From: Bacillota bacterium
GTDB taxonomy: Bacteria > Bacillota > Sulfobacillia > JABLXB01
Assembly (NCBI GenBank): GCA_024653225.1
Contig: JANLGA010000093.1
Coordinates: 1-5,347 of the forward strand
Direction: 5' to 3'
DNA: 5,347 nucleotides
Positions within the stretch are counted from its first letter, which is position 1; every line of letters begins with the position of its first letter. A program made the translations under genes and the position numbers. This document shows positions 1 to 5,170 of this stretch, piece after piece. The notes beneath the pieces were generated by a model. That model searched no databases. It worked only from the letters and a program-made list of their open reading frames with translations, and had not been told where the DNA came from.

Positions 1-1075
1 TCTCGTACTCAAAGGCCTCAAGTTCGTTGAGAAGTTCGGGAATCGCCGGGTACACGATCTTCGCCTGCTCTATCTGCATCGCCAGGTGCTCGACAATCCT
101 GGCCTTGCTTTCGTTCGTGAAGTGATAGCCCTCAACGCGAACGCCGGACCTCCGCAGGTCGTCGAACACCGGGTCGCCCACGCCGGTCGAATCCAGCAGG
201 ACCGCAGCCCTGTACTTTTGGGCGAGCGACAAAATGCGCTGCTTCTGAAGCGACCAGTCGATCTCGTTGAACCGGTCCCAGGCTACAACGGAGCCAGTGT
301 CAACGCGAAGCACCGTCAGCACGGTGAAGTCCACGTGCTTCGCAAGGTCCGCCCCCATGACATAGGAGCAACCGGGCCTCGGTTCTTCGAATGTTCCGGC
401 CGCCTGACGCCTGACGTATCTGAACACCTGGTTCACGTCGTCGAGGAATTCTGCCAGGTACTCCTGCCGAAACACCATCTCGGGTAGCGTCTGCCGCGCC
501 AGTTCGATTTCCGCCGGATCGATGTACGGGTTGCCCGAGGTCGGGAAGTGGACGTTCTCGTACTCCCTCTGCAGCCTGTCTTGCCCCCTGCAGTACAGCT
601 CCCACACCCAGTTCCGACCCCTCGGCGTCGTCGTGAAGAACGCCCGGCCCTTCTTGTCCGTGAGGGTCGGCCGGAGCGACTCCTCCCACGCCTCCCGCTT
701 CACCCGGGCGGCCTCGTCGACCCACAGCCAGTCGAGGCCTTCCCCCACGAGGTCCTCCGGCTTGTGCGCGGACCTGCACTCCACCACGTGTCCGTTGACG
801 AGCTCGACGATCCTCTCCGCCTTGTTATGGCTCCTGATGAGCGGCTTCGGTAGCGTCTTGAGGAATTGCCGCCACGCCACACGGCTCATCGGATATGTGG
901 GAGCAACTATCCAGCCCATGCCGCCCGGGATGGTCAGCGCGAGCTTCACCGCCTCTTGCGCCGCACCCAGGGTCTTTCCTCCGCGTCTTCCCGCGATGAA
1001 CAGGCGAAAACGCGCCTTGCTCTGGTGGAAGGCGCGTTGGTAGCGATGCGGCCGGTAGTTTATCCGGATGATCAC
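1..1075 (-). CDS. terL: Phage terminase large subunit (ATPase plus nuclease), C-terminus cut off by the left window edge
   Basis: This is the motor ATPase and endonuclease that packages phage DNA into the prohead. The frame is open from a GTG at 1075 through the left edge, giving 358 residues without a stop. Visible motifs are Walker A GRRGGKT (29-35), Walker B LDWLWVDE (114-121, acidic pair D120/E121), the coupling motif TTTPRG (148-153) and FRQEYLAEF (202-210), which precedes the nuclease domain. In the RNase H-like nuclease, GADLAKHVDF (D243, D249) and LLDSTGVGDP (D295) supply the expected metal-binding acids. Family members are usually somewhat over 400 residues, so probably only the end of the nuclease domain is missing. 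The GTG start is preceded two codons earlier by an in-frame TGA and overlaps the terS stop as GTGA, so translation is probably coupled to terS. Recognition is by motifs, and I am very sure of the family. Confidence 0.96.
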   Translation of the reverse strand, partial: MIIRINYRPHRYQRAFHQSKARFRLFIAGRRGGKTLGAAQEAVKLALTIPGGMGWIVAPTYPMSRVAWRQFLKTLPKPLIRSHNKAERIVELVNGHVVECRSAHKPEDLVGEGLDWLWVDEAARVKREAWEESLRPTLTDKKGRAFFTTTPRGRNWVWELYCRGQDRLQREYENVHFPTSGNPYIDPAEIELARQTLPEMVFRQEYLAEFLDDVNQVFRYVRRQAAGTFEEPRPGCSYVMGADLAKHVDFTVLTVLRVDTGSVVAWDRFNEIDWSLQKQRILSLAQKYRAAVLLDSTGVGDPVFDDLRRSGVRVEGYHFTNESKARIVEHLAMQIEQAKIVYPAIPELLNELEAFEYE

Positions 1076-1548
1076 GAGTCATCGGCCCATTTGACGATGA
1101 TCTCCTGCTCGCCTTCGACGGACTCGCCGAGGGCAAGCTTGCCGGCCTTCTGGAACCGCTCCAATGCACGGCTGAGGCGGTCCAGTTCCCCGGAATGCAT
1201 CGGCTCCTGGGTCTCCTTGTACTGCCGGGCGCCCTGCGCGAGGTGCGCCGTGACCTGAGCCACCCCGGCGCGGGCAACTCTCAGGACCTCGGCGTCGAAC
1301 TGGGCGGCCTCCGAGGCGAGGGCCTCGCTCTTCTTCTCGCGGCGGGCCTCTTCAATCTTCTTGAGATATATCTGACGTTCTTTTGACCATCCTTCGTCCG
1401 CGGCCTTCCGCTGGGCGTAGAAGACGCTTATGCCGTGCTTGCGAGCCAGTTCTTCGACCGTGGGCCAGATGACGTTGCCGGCTTCGTCCCTGGCGCCCTC
1501 AACGTACTCCGACTTAATCCTGGCCCAATCATGCCGCAGCCTCGCCAT
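1072..1548 (-). CDS. terS: Phage terminase small subunit
   Basis: This 158-residue protein would recognise the phage packaging site and hand the DNA to the large subunit. The N-terminus (about 7-57) has the layout of terminase small subunits with an HTH: W8, then PTVEELARKHGISVFYAQRK (29-48) as a helix-turn-helix, then EGWSKER (52-58). Residues 59-140 are charged and helical, as expected of the oligomerisation region. The acidic C-terminus (GESVEGEQEIIVKWADDS) fits the part that contacts the large subunit. The ATG at 1548 follows GGTGAG with a 5-nt gap, a good Shine-Dalgarno sequence. The gene starts inside the end of the methyltransferase gene (20-base overlap) and shares GTGA with terL. Its identity rests on the HTH pattern and on the terL neighbour rather than on a diagnostic catalytic motif. 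Confidence 0.88.
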   Translation of the reverse strand: MARLRHDWARIKSEYVEGARDEAGNVIWPTVEELARKHGISVFYAQRKAADEGWSKERQIYLKKIEEARREKKSEALASEAAQFDAEVLRVARAGVAQVTAHLAQGARQYKETQEPMHSGELDRLSRALERFQKAGKLALGESVEGEQEIIVKWADDS

Positions 1549-2965
1549 CCAGTCTCACCGCCTTCCGGCCCGTGGCCGCCTCCCAGCGCTGTATGACAAG
1601 CTCGCAGTAGATCGGGTCGACCTCAATTCCGTAGGCGACCCGCTTCATCTGCTCTGCCGCAATGATGGTAGCCCCTGCTTCACAGAACGGGTCGAGCACG
1701 GCTTCCCCCTCCGCCGTGAGAAACGTCATTACGGCTTTCGGCAGCTCGACCGGGAACGCCGCAGGATGGGCCTTCACCATGTGCGATTTCTTTCCGTCCT
1801 TCTCAAGCCCGCTGGACTTCGTGCCCAGCGTCGGCAGGTCGGATGTCGCAGTGGCCTGCATAATCCGCCAAACGTCGTTCGCGTACTTTCGCAAAGGCTT
1901 GATCTTGCCGCCATGCTCGGGCTCGCCCCAGGTCATGAGCACCAGCATCTCGTGGGTGATTGGATTGACCATGCCCTGTGTGTGCCCGCTCCCTTCGCAA
2001 ACAGGGCACTCGATGACCGGCAGATCCGTCTCCTCATCGGGCTGCCTGAGCACGTAGATGACCTCGTGCTTGTAGTTGGGCTTGTAGTGCCTGGCCTTCC
2101 TGGCCTTCAACGTACTGGGGAATATGGGGTACGGCACCCCCGCCTTCTCCCACACGATCTGCCGGTAAAACTCGAGACCGGACTCCTCAAGCACAACGAC
2201 ATGATGGTGCGGGTATGTCTCCGGAGAAACGCCGATGTTCCAGGCCACAAACCTGCCAGGGCGCAGGTGGGCGACGACGTTCCTGGCGACCGACCGGATG
2301 AGGTTCAGGTAATCATCCCGCGCCCGCTTGTCTCTGTAGGTGGCGTACTTGATGCTGACGTTGTACGGGGGCGACGTAACGACCAAATCGACCTTCCCGC
2401 CCTTCAGCAGGCAGTCCCAGATCGCCGGGTCGGTGCTGTCCCCGCAAATCAAACGGTGGGTGCCCAGCCCCCATGTCTCACCCGGTTCAATCCTGGGCTT
2501 GACTATCTCCTGGAGGGCCTTCACGGGGTCGAACTTCTCCGGCTCGCCGTTGTCCTCCACGTGGTATCGCGTCATGAGGTCCTCGATTTCGTCCTCGCTG
2601 AACCCCGTGACCTCCATGTCCAGGGCTCCCGTGTCGAGTTCGAGGAGAAGGTCCTTCAGCTTCGGATAGTCCCAGTCGCCCTGAATCTTGTTCAGGGCCA
2701 GGTTGAGCGCCTTTTCCCTCGTCGGGTCGAGCCGTACGACCGAGACCTCAACCTCAGTCTGGCCCCTTTCCAGGAGGACTTTCAGCCGCTGGTGGCCGCC
2801 GACGAGGTTTCCGGTCACCTCGTTCCAAACTAAGGGCTCCACCAGGTCGAACTCGGCGATGCTCTTCTTCAGCCTCTCGTACTCGGGGTCTCCCGGCTTG
2901 AGGTCCCTTCGGGGATTGTACGGAGCGGGATTTATGTCCGAGACAGGTATCCTGCGGATTTCCAT
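1529..2965 (-). CDS. ParB-like N-terminal domain fused to a beta-class DNA methyltransferase (N6-adenine or N4-cytosine)
   Basis: This 478-residue protein joins two domains. Residues 1-90 resemble the ParB/Sulfiredoxin nuclease-like fold: IPVSDINPAPYNPR near the start and VGGHQRLKVL (55-64) in place of the ParB GGxRR box. Residues 165-470 form an S-adenosylmethionine-dependent amino-methyltransferase. The catalytic motif IV TSPPYN (197-202) precedes the cofactor motif DPFCEAGAT (425-433) and GIEVDPIYC (446-454); this order defines the beta class. HPAAFPVELP (400-409) is a typical motif just before the cofactor site. TSPPY does not separate N6-adenine from N4-cytosine transfer. Oddities are a DnaJ-like CPVCEGSG (320-327) in the region between the motifs, and E/A where the cofactor loop usually reads G/S. 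The ATG at 2965 follows GAGAGG by 8 nt; the gene overlaps HNH by 34 bases and terS by 20. It probably marks phage DNA against restriction or before packaging. Confidence 0.93.
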   Translation of the reverse strand: MEIRRIPVSDINPAPYNPRRDLKPGDPEYERLKKSIAEFDLVEPLVWNEVTGNLVGGHQRLKVLLERGQTEVEVSVVRLDPTREKALNLALNKIQGDWDYPKLKDLLLELDTGALDMEVTGFSEDEIEDLMTRYHVEDNGEPEKFDPVKALQEIVKPRIEPGETWGLGTHRLICGDSTDPAIWDCLLKGGKVDLVVTSPPYNVSIKYATYRDKRARDDYLNLIRSVARNVVAHLRPGRFVAWNIGVSPETYPHHHVVVLEESGLEFYRQIVWEKAGVPYPIFPSTLKARKARHYKPNYKHEVIYVLRQPDEETDLPVIECPVCEGSGHTQGMVNPITHEMLVLMTWGEPEHGGKIKPLRKYANDVWRIMQATATSDLPTLGTKSSGLEKDGKKSHMVKAHPAAFPVELPKAVMTFLTAEGEAVLDPFCEAGATIIAAEQMKRVAYGIEVDPIYCELVIQRWEAATGRKAVRLDGEAAA

Positions 2966-3207
2966 CTTTCACGCCTCTCGACTATGGCCGCGAGCCTAGC
3001 CTTGGGAATCCCTCCGGCATGCACCCGTGCGTGACATTCCGGGCAAAGCGAAATTAGGTTCTTCGGCTCATCTCCGCCGCCGGCTCCGCGGCTTCGAATG
3101 TGGTGGGCCTGCGTCGGGCCCGGCCTGCCGCAGATCTCGCACCAGGGCAGGCGGGCAGCCTCCACTGCGCGGCGGTCTCTGACTCTGCTGGGCTTCTGGA
3201 ACCACAC
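2932..3207 (-). CDS. HNH endonuclease, small phage type next to the terminase genes
   Basis: This 91-residue protein is a zinc-bound HNH nuclease. CEIC (23-26) and CPEC (55-58) form the zinc-holding cysteine pairs. AHHIRSRGAGGGDEPKNLISLC (34-55) contains the catalytic HH (35-36) and the middle Asn (N50), and CHARVH (58-63) supplies the last histidines. Small HNH proteins encoded beside terminase are known packaging cofactors (HK97 gp74 is the model), and the position here, just ahead of methyltransferase-terS-terL, fits that role. The only usable start is a GTG at 3207, because an in-frame TAA lies five codons upstream; no Shine-Dalgarno sequence is visible and a terminator-like hairpin sits immediately before it. 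The stop lies 34 bases inside the next gene. The family is certain; whether it is a packaging factor or a free-standing homing-type nuclease is inference. Confidence 0.93.
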   Translation of the reverse strand: MWFQKPSRVRDRRAVEAARLPWCEICGRPGPTQAHHIRSRGAGGGDEPKNLISLCPECHARVHAGGIPKARLAAIVERRERWKSAGYLSRT

Positions 3208-3212
3208 GGCGC

Positions 3213-3240
3213 AAAATTAGAAGCACCCGCGTAGGGTGCC
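3213..3240 (-). terminator. Terminator-like or attenuator hairpin ahead of the HNH gene
   Basis: Read on the minus strand, GCACCCTACGCGGGTGC (3239-3223) folds into a 6-bp perfect stem with a 5-nt loop, which G-U and A-U pairs can extend. It is followed by TTCTAATTTT (3222-3213), a broken U-rich tail. It begins about 40 nt after the predicted transcript start and ends 5 nt before the HNH GTG. The tail is weaker than in a textbook intrinsic terminator, so it may be partial or conditional, or a translation-blocking hairpin. Confidence 0.5.
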
Positions 3241-3262
3241 TTGAGGCCTTGCTGTCCACTTC

Positions 3263-3280
3263 TTGGGAATACCTTCCCAA
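3263..3280. promoter_or_regulatory. Perfect 7-bp inverted repeat at the predicted late transcript start, operator or 5' RNA hairpin
   Basis: TTGGGAAGGTATTCCCAA (minus strand, 3280-3263) is two perfect 7-bp arms around a 4-nt centre. It begins about 6 nt after the candidate -10 element, so it would cover roughly +1 to +18. That position suits a repressor or activator site, or a stabilising 5' hairpin in the transcript. Confidence 0.45.
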
Positions 3281-3285
3281 CCCGT

Positions 3286-3294
3286 ATTGTACCA
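3286..3294 (-). promoter_or_regulatory. Candidate extended -10 promoter for the HNH-methyltransferase-terminase operon
   Basis: The minus strand reads TGGTACAAT (3294-3286), one mismatch from the extended -10 consensus TGnTATAAT. No -35 box lies at normal spacing; TTGAAC (3318-3313) is 21 nt away, too far for ordinary sigma-70 use. A promoter with a good extended -10 and no -35 is the usual form for activator-dependent phage late promoters. It lies in the only sizeable gap of the gene cluster and points at the packaging genes. Confidence 0.5.
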
Positions 3295-3314
3295 AAAACG
3301 TCGTGAACGAGCGT

Positions 3315-3701
3315 TCAAACTTTCGGGATGAAACCCAGTGCGGCGATGAAGGCGTCGAGCATGTCTCGCTCGAACTGCGGCATCGCCCCTACCGAACGAT
3401 AGAGAGCCCGCGCTATACTGCGTAATCCCCACTCCTCGCCGTACCTGAGCCTTGCGAACTCCCTCTGTTCCTCCGTAAGCATGTGTAATGCCCGCTCCAC
3501 GTCCTGCACGCCGGCAAGCAGATCAAGGCGCCTGACCACAACCTCGGCCTCGGCCGAATTGATATAACCTTTGGGATTTTGCCCGACGGCTATGAGTACG
3601 TCACCCCGCCGGAGCCCGTATTCCTTCGCAATCTCGAGCACCCTATAGTAACGCCTCAACTTTGACTTGGCTTCATCCCGGGTCATGTATGAGGCCGTCA
3701 T
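3315..3701 (-). CDS. Sigma-70 region-4-like phage transcriptional regulator (RinA/ArpU type)
   Basis: This 128-residue protein probably controls phage late transcription. The N-terminal half (1-60) is helical and charged. Residues 67-118 have the shape of a sigma region 4 helix-turn-helix as found in RinA/ArpU-type phage regulators: VERALHMLTEEQREFARLRY, then GEEWGLRSIARALYRSVGAM, then FERDMLDAFIAAL. In staphylococcal and enterococcal phages such proteins are encoded just before the terminase genes and switch on the late or packaging operon. The placement here is the same, directly before a promoter-like gap and HNH/terS/terL. I chose the ATG at 3701: it has a strong Shine-Dalgarno sequence and overlaps the upstream stop as ATGA. 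A GTG at 3743 would add 14 residues (starting MEAGGAQ) but would overlap the upstream gene. The family assignment is by fold pattern, not an exact signature. Confidence 0.72.
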   Translation of the reverse strand: MTASYMTRDEAKSKLRRYYRVLEIAKEYGLRRGDVLIAVGQNPKGYINSAEAEVVVRRLDLLAGVQDVERALHMLTEEQREFARLRYGEEWGLRSIARALYRSVGAMPQFERDMLDAFIAALGFIPKV

Positions 3702-3868
3702 GCGCACCTCACCTGCCTGATTCTGCGCCCCACCCGCCTCCACGCCGCATGTCTCATGAGCACTGCGACGCCGGCCGGCAGGTGGTCCTCCACGCGCAGG
3801 AGCCCCATCGCCTCGAGCCTGAGAAGGACCTCCGGCTGCCGGTGCGCAAGGTACTCGAAGACCGTCAT
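3698..3868 (-). CDS. Small hypothetical phage protein, 56 residues
   Basis: I do not recognise this protein. From the ATG at 3868 it reads MTVFEYLAHRQPEVLLRLEA and so on, with a leucine-rich first half and a strongly basic end (RRVGRRIRQVRCA). It has no signal peptide, membrane segment or metal site. It starts 8 nt after the rusA stop and its stop overlaps the regulator's ATG as ATGA, spacing typical of a real operon gene. The frame is open upstream to an ATG at 3943 (81 residues), but that start would lie well inside rusA, so the shorter form is preferred. The Shine-Dalgarno sequence is weak, leaving coupling to rusA as the likely way of starting. The basic tail could bind nucleic acid, but that is only a guess. 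Confidence 0.55.
   Translation of the reverse strand: MTVFEYLAHRQPEVLLRLEAMGLLRVEDHLPAGVAVLMRHAAWRRVGRRIRQVRCA
3707..3714 (-). promoter_or_regulatory. Ribosome binding site that decides the regulator start
   Basis: AGGTGAGG on the minus strand lies 5 nt before the ATG at 3701. It favours that start over the in-frame GTG at 3743. The site lies inside the last codons of the 56-residue gene, so the two genes are probably translationally coupled. Confidence 0.6.
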
Positions 3869-3876
3869 GCCGAGCG

Positions 3877-4251
3877 CTAATTCGCTACTCTTGTCTCTTT
3901 CCGGCAGACCTCGATCTCTACCCGCTCGTCTTCGGCCTTGCACCGCCTGACCTCGGCCTCAATCCTGACGACCTGACTGTCGTCGCACCAGGCGACCTTG
4001 TTAAGCCCATCGCACAGGCTCTTCAGGTAGTTGTCTATGTCCCCGCGGTGCCCCCGCCGGAGGTAGATGACCGCCCGCAGGCTGACAGGTCCACTCACGG
4101 GCTTAGGCACCGCCATTTTGGCACACAGGGAAACAACCTGCTCGTACGCCTTGGTCTCCTCCGGCGTGTATATGAACGCCGTCCGGCCCCGCACCCCCAA
4201 CCTGGGTCGGGCCTTCGGCACAGGCCGCCCGGGCACCACAAATCGAATCAT
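3877..4251 (-). CDS. rusA: RusA-type Holliday junction resolvase
   Basis: This 124-residue endonuclease would cut Holliday junctions and branched phage DNA before packaging. The family signature is clear: the N-terminal beta strand FVVPGRPVPKARPR (4-17), then the catalytic block GDIDNYLKSLCDGLNKVAWCDDSQV (70-94). This carries the metal-binding acids D71 and D73, a lysine at 77 and the D90/D91 pair, matching the known RusA acids D70, D72 and D91 in spacing. The length agrees with RusA (about 120 residues). The ATG at 4251 is preceded by GGTGGTG. The gene begins 33 bases after the cysteine-containing protein and ends 8 bases before the next ATG, so all three are probably cotranscribed. Debranching is usually needed before terminase can package, which suits its place upstream of the packaging genes. 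Confidence 0.95.
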   Translation of the reverse strand: MIRFVVPGRPVPKARPRLGVRGRTAFIYTPEETKAYEQVVSLCAKMAVPKPVSGPVSLRAVIYLRRGHRGDIDNYLKSLCDGLNKVAWCDDSQVVRIEAEVRRCKAEDERVEIEVCRKETRVAN

Positions 4252-4284
4252 CCTCGGTCACCACCGCCAAGCCGCCGCTCAGCC

Positions 4285-4521
4285 TCAGCCCGCCCGACGT
4301 ACCGTATCCGACCCTGGATCGCCATCAAGCGTATTCCCTTCCTGAGCTCTCCGGCTTTCCTCTTTGTCGTAATAGGTGCAAACCGAAAACCAATACTTCA
4401 CCCCATCCGGCGGCCTCCGATGCTGACAGCAGACGCACCTCTCAACATCAGGCGCAAAATAGAGCGGACAGTTCACGACCACTTCTCGTCGCTCAATCTC
4501 GAACGGCACACGTCTCACCAT
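4285..4521 (-). CDS. Small cysteine-containing hypothetical protein, possible zinc binder
   Basis: I do not recognise this 78-residue protein. It has five cysteines in the first 48 residues (C18, C29, C31, C32, C48) and a histidine at 34, in the context VVNCPLYFAPDVERCVCCQH followed by WFSVC. That could hold one metal ion, although the spacing matches no standard finger that I know. The C-terminal 25 residues are polar and probably disordered. The ATG at 4521 overlaps the end of dam by 29 bases; AAGG directly abuts it, so a GTG four codons further in, with GGTGAG upstream, is an alternative start. It lies in the same tight operon as dam and rusA, which supports it being a real gene. Confidence 0.6.
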   Translation of the reverse strand: MVRRVPFEIERREVVVNCPLYFAPDVERCVCCQHRRPPDGVKYWFSVCTYYDKEESRRAQEGNTLDGDPGSDTVRRAG

Positions 4522-5170
4522 CCTTCACCGCATCGTCCGTCCAACCAGCAGCCCGCAACAGCGGCATCTCCGCCTGCGGGTCGTAGTTCATCCAGACAAC
4601 CTCGGTCCTCTGCTGTTTCGCCAGCATCTTGCCCTGTCCCGCCAGCCCGGTCGCCCGGGTCTTCCCGGCAGCGTGGCAGACCGTCTCGAATGTGCACTTC
4701 TGCCAGCCCGCCTCCTCCAGCGGGCGGTAGACCTCGTGGTCGTACCCACTCAGCATGGCCTTGCCTTTGAGTCGCAGCAGCAGCTCCACCATCTCCTCGT
4801 GGTCCTCCAGCGTCAGCTCGTGCGCGTACTCCCCATCCCGCCGCGTCTCCGGGACGTAAGGCGGGTCGAGGTAGAAGAACGTCCACGGTGCGTCGTAGAG
4901 CCCGATGATGTCCCGAAAGTCACGGTGCTCGACCTGGACGCTCGCAAGCCGCTCGTGAATGGCCGGAAGGAGAAGCAGCGTAGACCGCCACCGGCCCACC
5001 GCCACCGGCACGGGCGGGTCGGACCGAACCGCGCCGCTGTCAGATCCCCAGCTGCGCCCAAACACGCCGCCGAAGGAATTGCGCGCGACCACGAACCATC
5101 TGTACGCCCGCTCCGCGTCGTCCTCCACCGCCTCCCAGGTGTGCCGGCAGAATTCCCATTCTTCGCGGCT
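4493..5170 (-). CDS. dam: Dam-like (D12 class) DNA N6-adenine methyltransferase, N-terminal half missing at the CRISPR junction
   Basis: The visible part is 225 residues and transfers a methyl group from S-adenosylmethionine to adenine in DNA. Catalytic motif DPPY is at 102-105 of the fragment (FYLDPPYVPETRR). HERLASVQVEHRDFRDII before it and RTEVVWMNY near the end are typical of phage D12 methylases. The N-terminal segment expected in this family (the GGK and FxGGG cofactor motifs, roughly a hundred residues) is absent. The frame is open and Dam-like up to base 5170 (SREEWEFCRHTWEAVEDD), then hits the CRISPR repeat, whose GGGTTGAAAC supplies an immediate in-frame TGA. Internal GTG starts exist (such as 5128), but no functional enzyme could lack the cofactor site. 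In an intact phage it would protect DNA from restriction. The truncation is either an assembly join or a true junction. Confidence 0.9.
   Translation of the reverse strand, partial: SREEWEFCRHTWEAVEDDAERAYRWFVVARNSFGGVFGRSWGSDSGAVRSDPPVPVAVGRWRSTLLLLPAIHERLASVQVEHRDFRDIIGLYDAPWTFFYLDPPYVPETRRDGEYAHELTLEDHEEMVELLLRLKGKAMLSGYDHEVYRPLEEAGWQKCTFETVCHAAGKTRATGLAGQGKMLAKQQRTEVVWMNYDPQAEMPLLRAAGWTDDAVKDGETCAVRD
5137..5170 (-). other. Probable spacer/protospacer shared by dam and the CRISPR array
   Basis: These roughly 34-36 bases directly follow a perfect repeat in crRNA orientation, exactly where a spacer should lie. At the same time they are in-frame dam sequence coding SREEWEFCRHTW. No further repeat follows after a spacer length; dam simply continues. 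The right edge is exact; the left edge is set only by the length of the other spacers. Confidence 0.6.

Noticed and set aside
825..1277. Minus-strand frame of 150 codons across the terS/terL boundary, and a similar one at 300-779
   Set aside because: Both are shadows in other frames of terS and terL, which carry the HTH and all ATPase and nuclease motifs.
1430..2833. A 467-codon open frame on the plus strand
   Set aside because: It lies antisense to the methyltransferase, whose motifs are unmistakable. Its translation shows no recognisable motif and is rich in Arg, Leu, Val and Pro, as expected from GC-rich antisense DNA.
3217..3432. A 71-codon minus-strand frame covering the regulatory gap
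   Set aside because: It is in another frame from the regulator, runs through the promoter and hairpin, has no ribosome site and resembles no family.
4048..4770. A 240-codon plus-strand frame opposite rusA, the cysteine protein and dam
   Set aside because: It spans three minus-strand genes, two with clear motifs, and its product is low-complexity Pro/Ser/Arg sequence.
4950..5060. Possible double frameshift in dam between SWG and HERL
   Set aside because: The stretch looks diverged, but the frame is continuous and the spacing between the flanking conserved blocks is close to that of homologues, so natural variation explains it.
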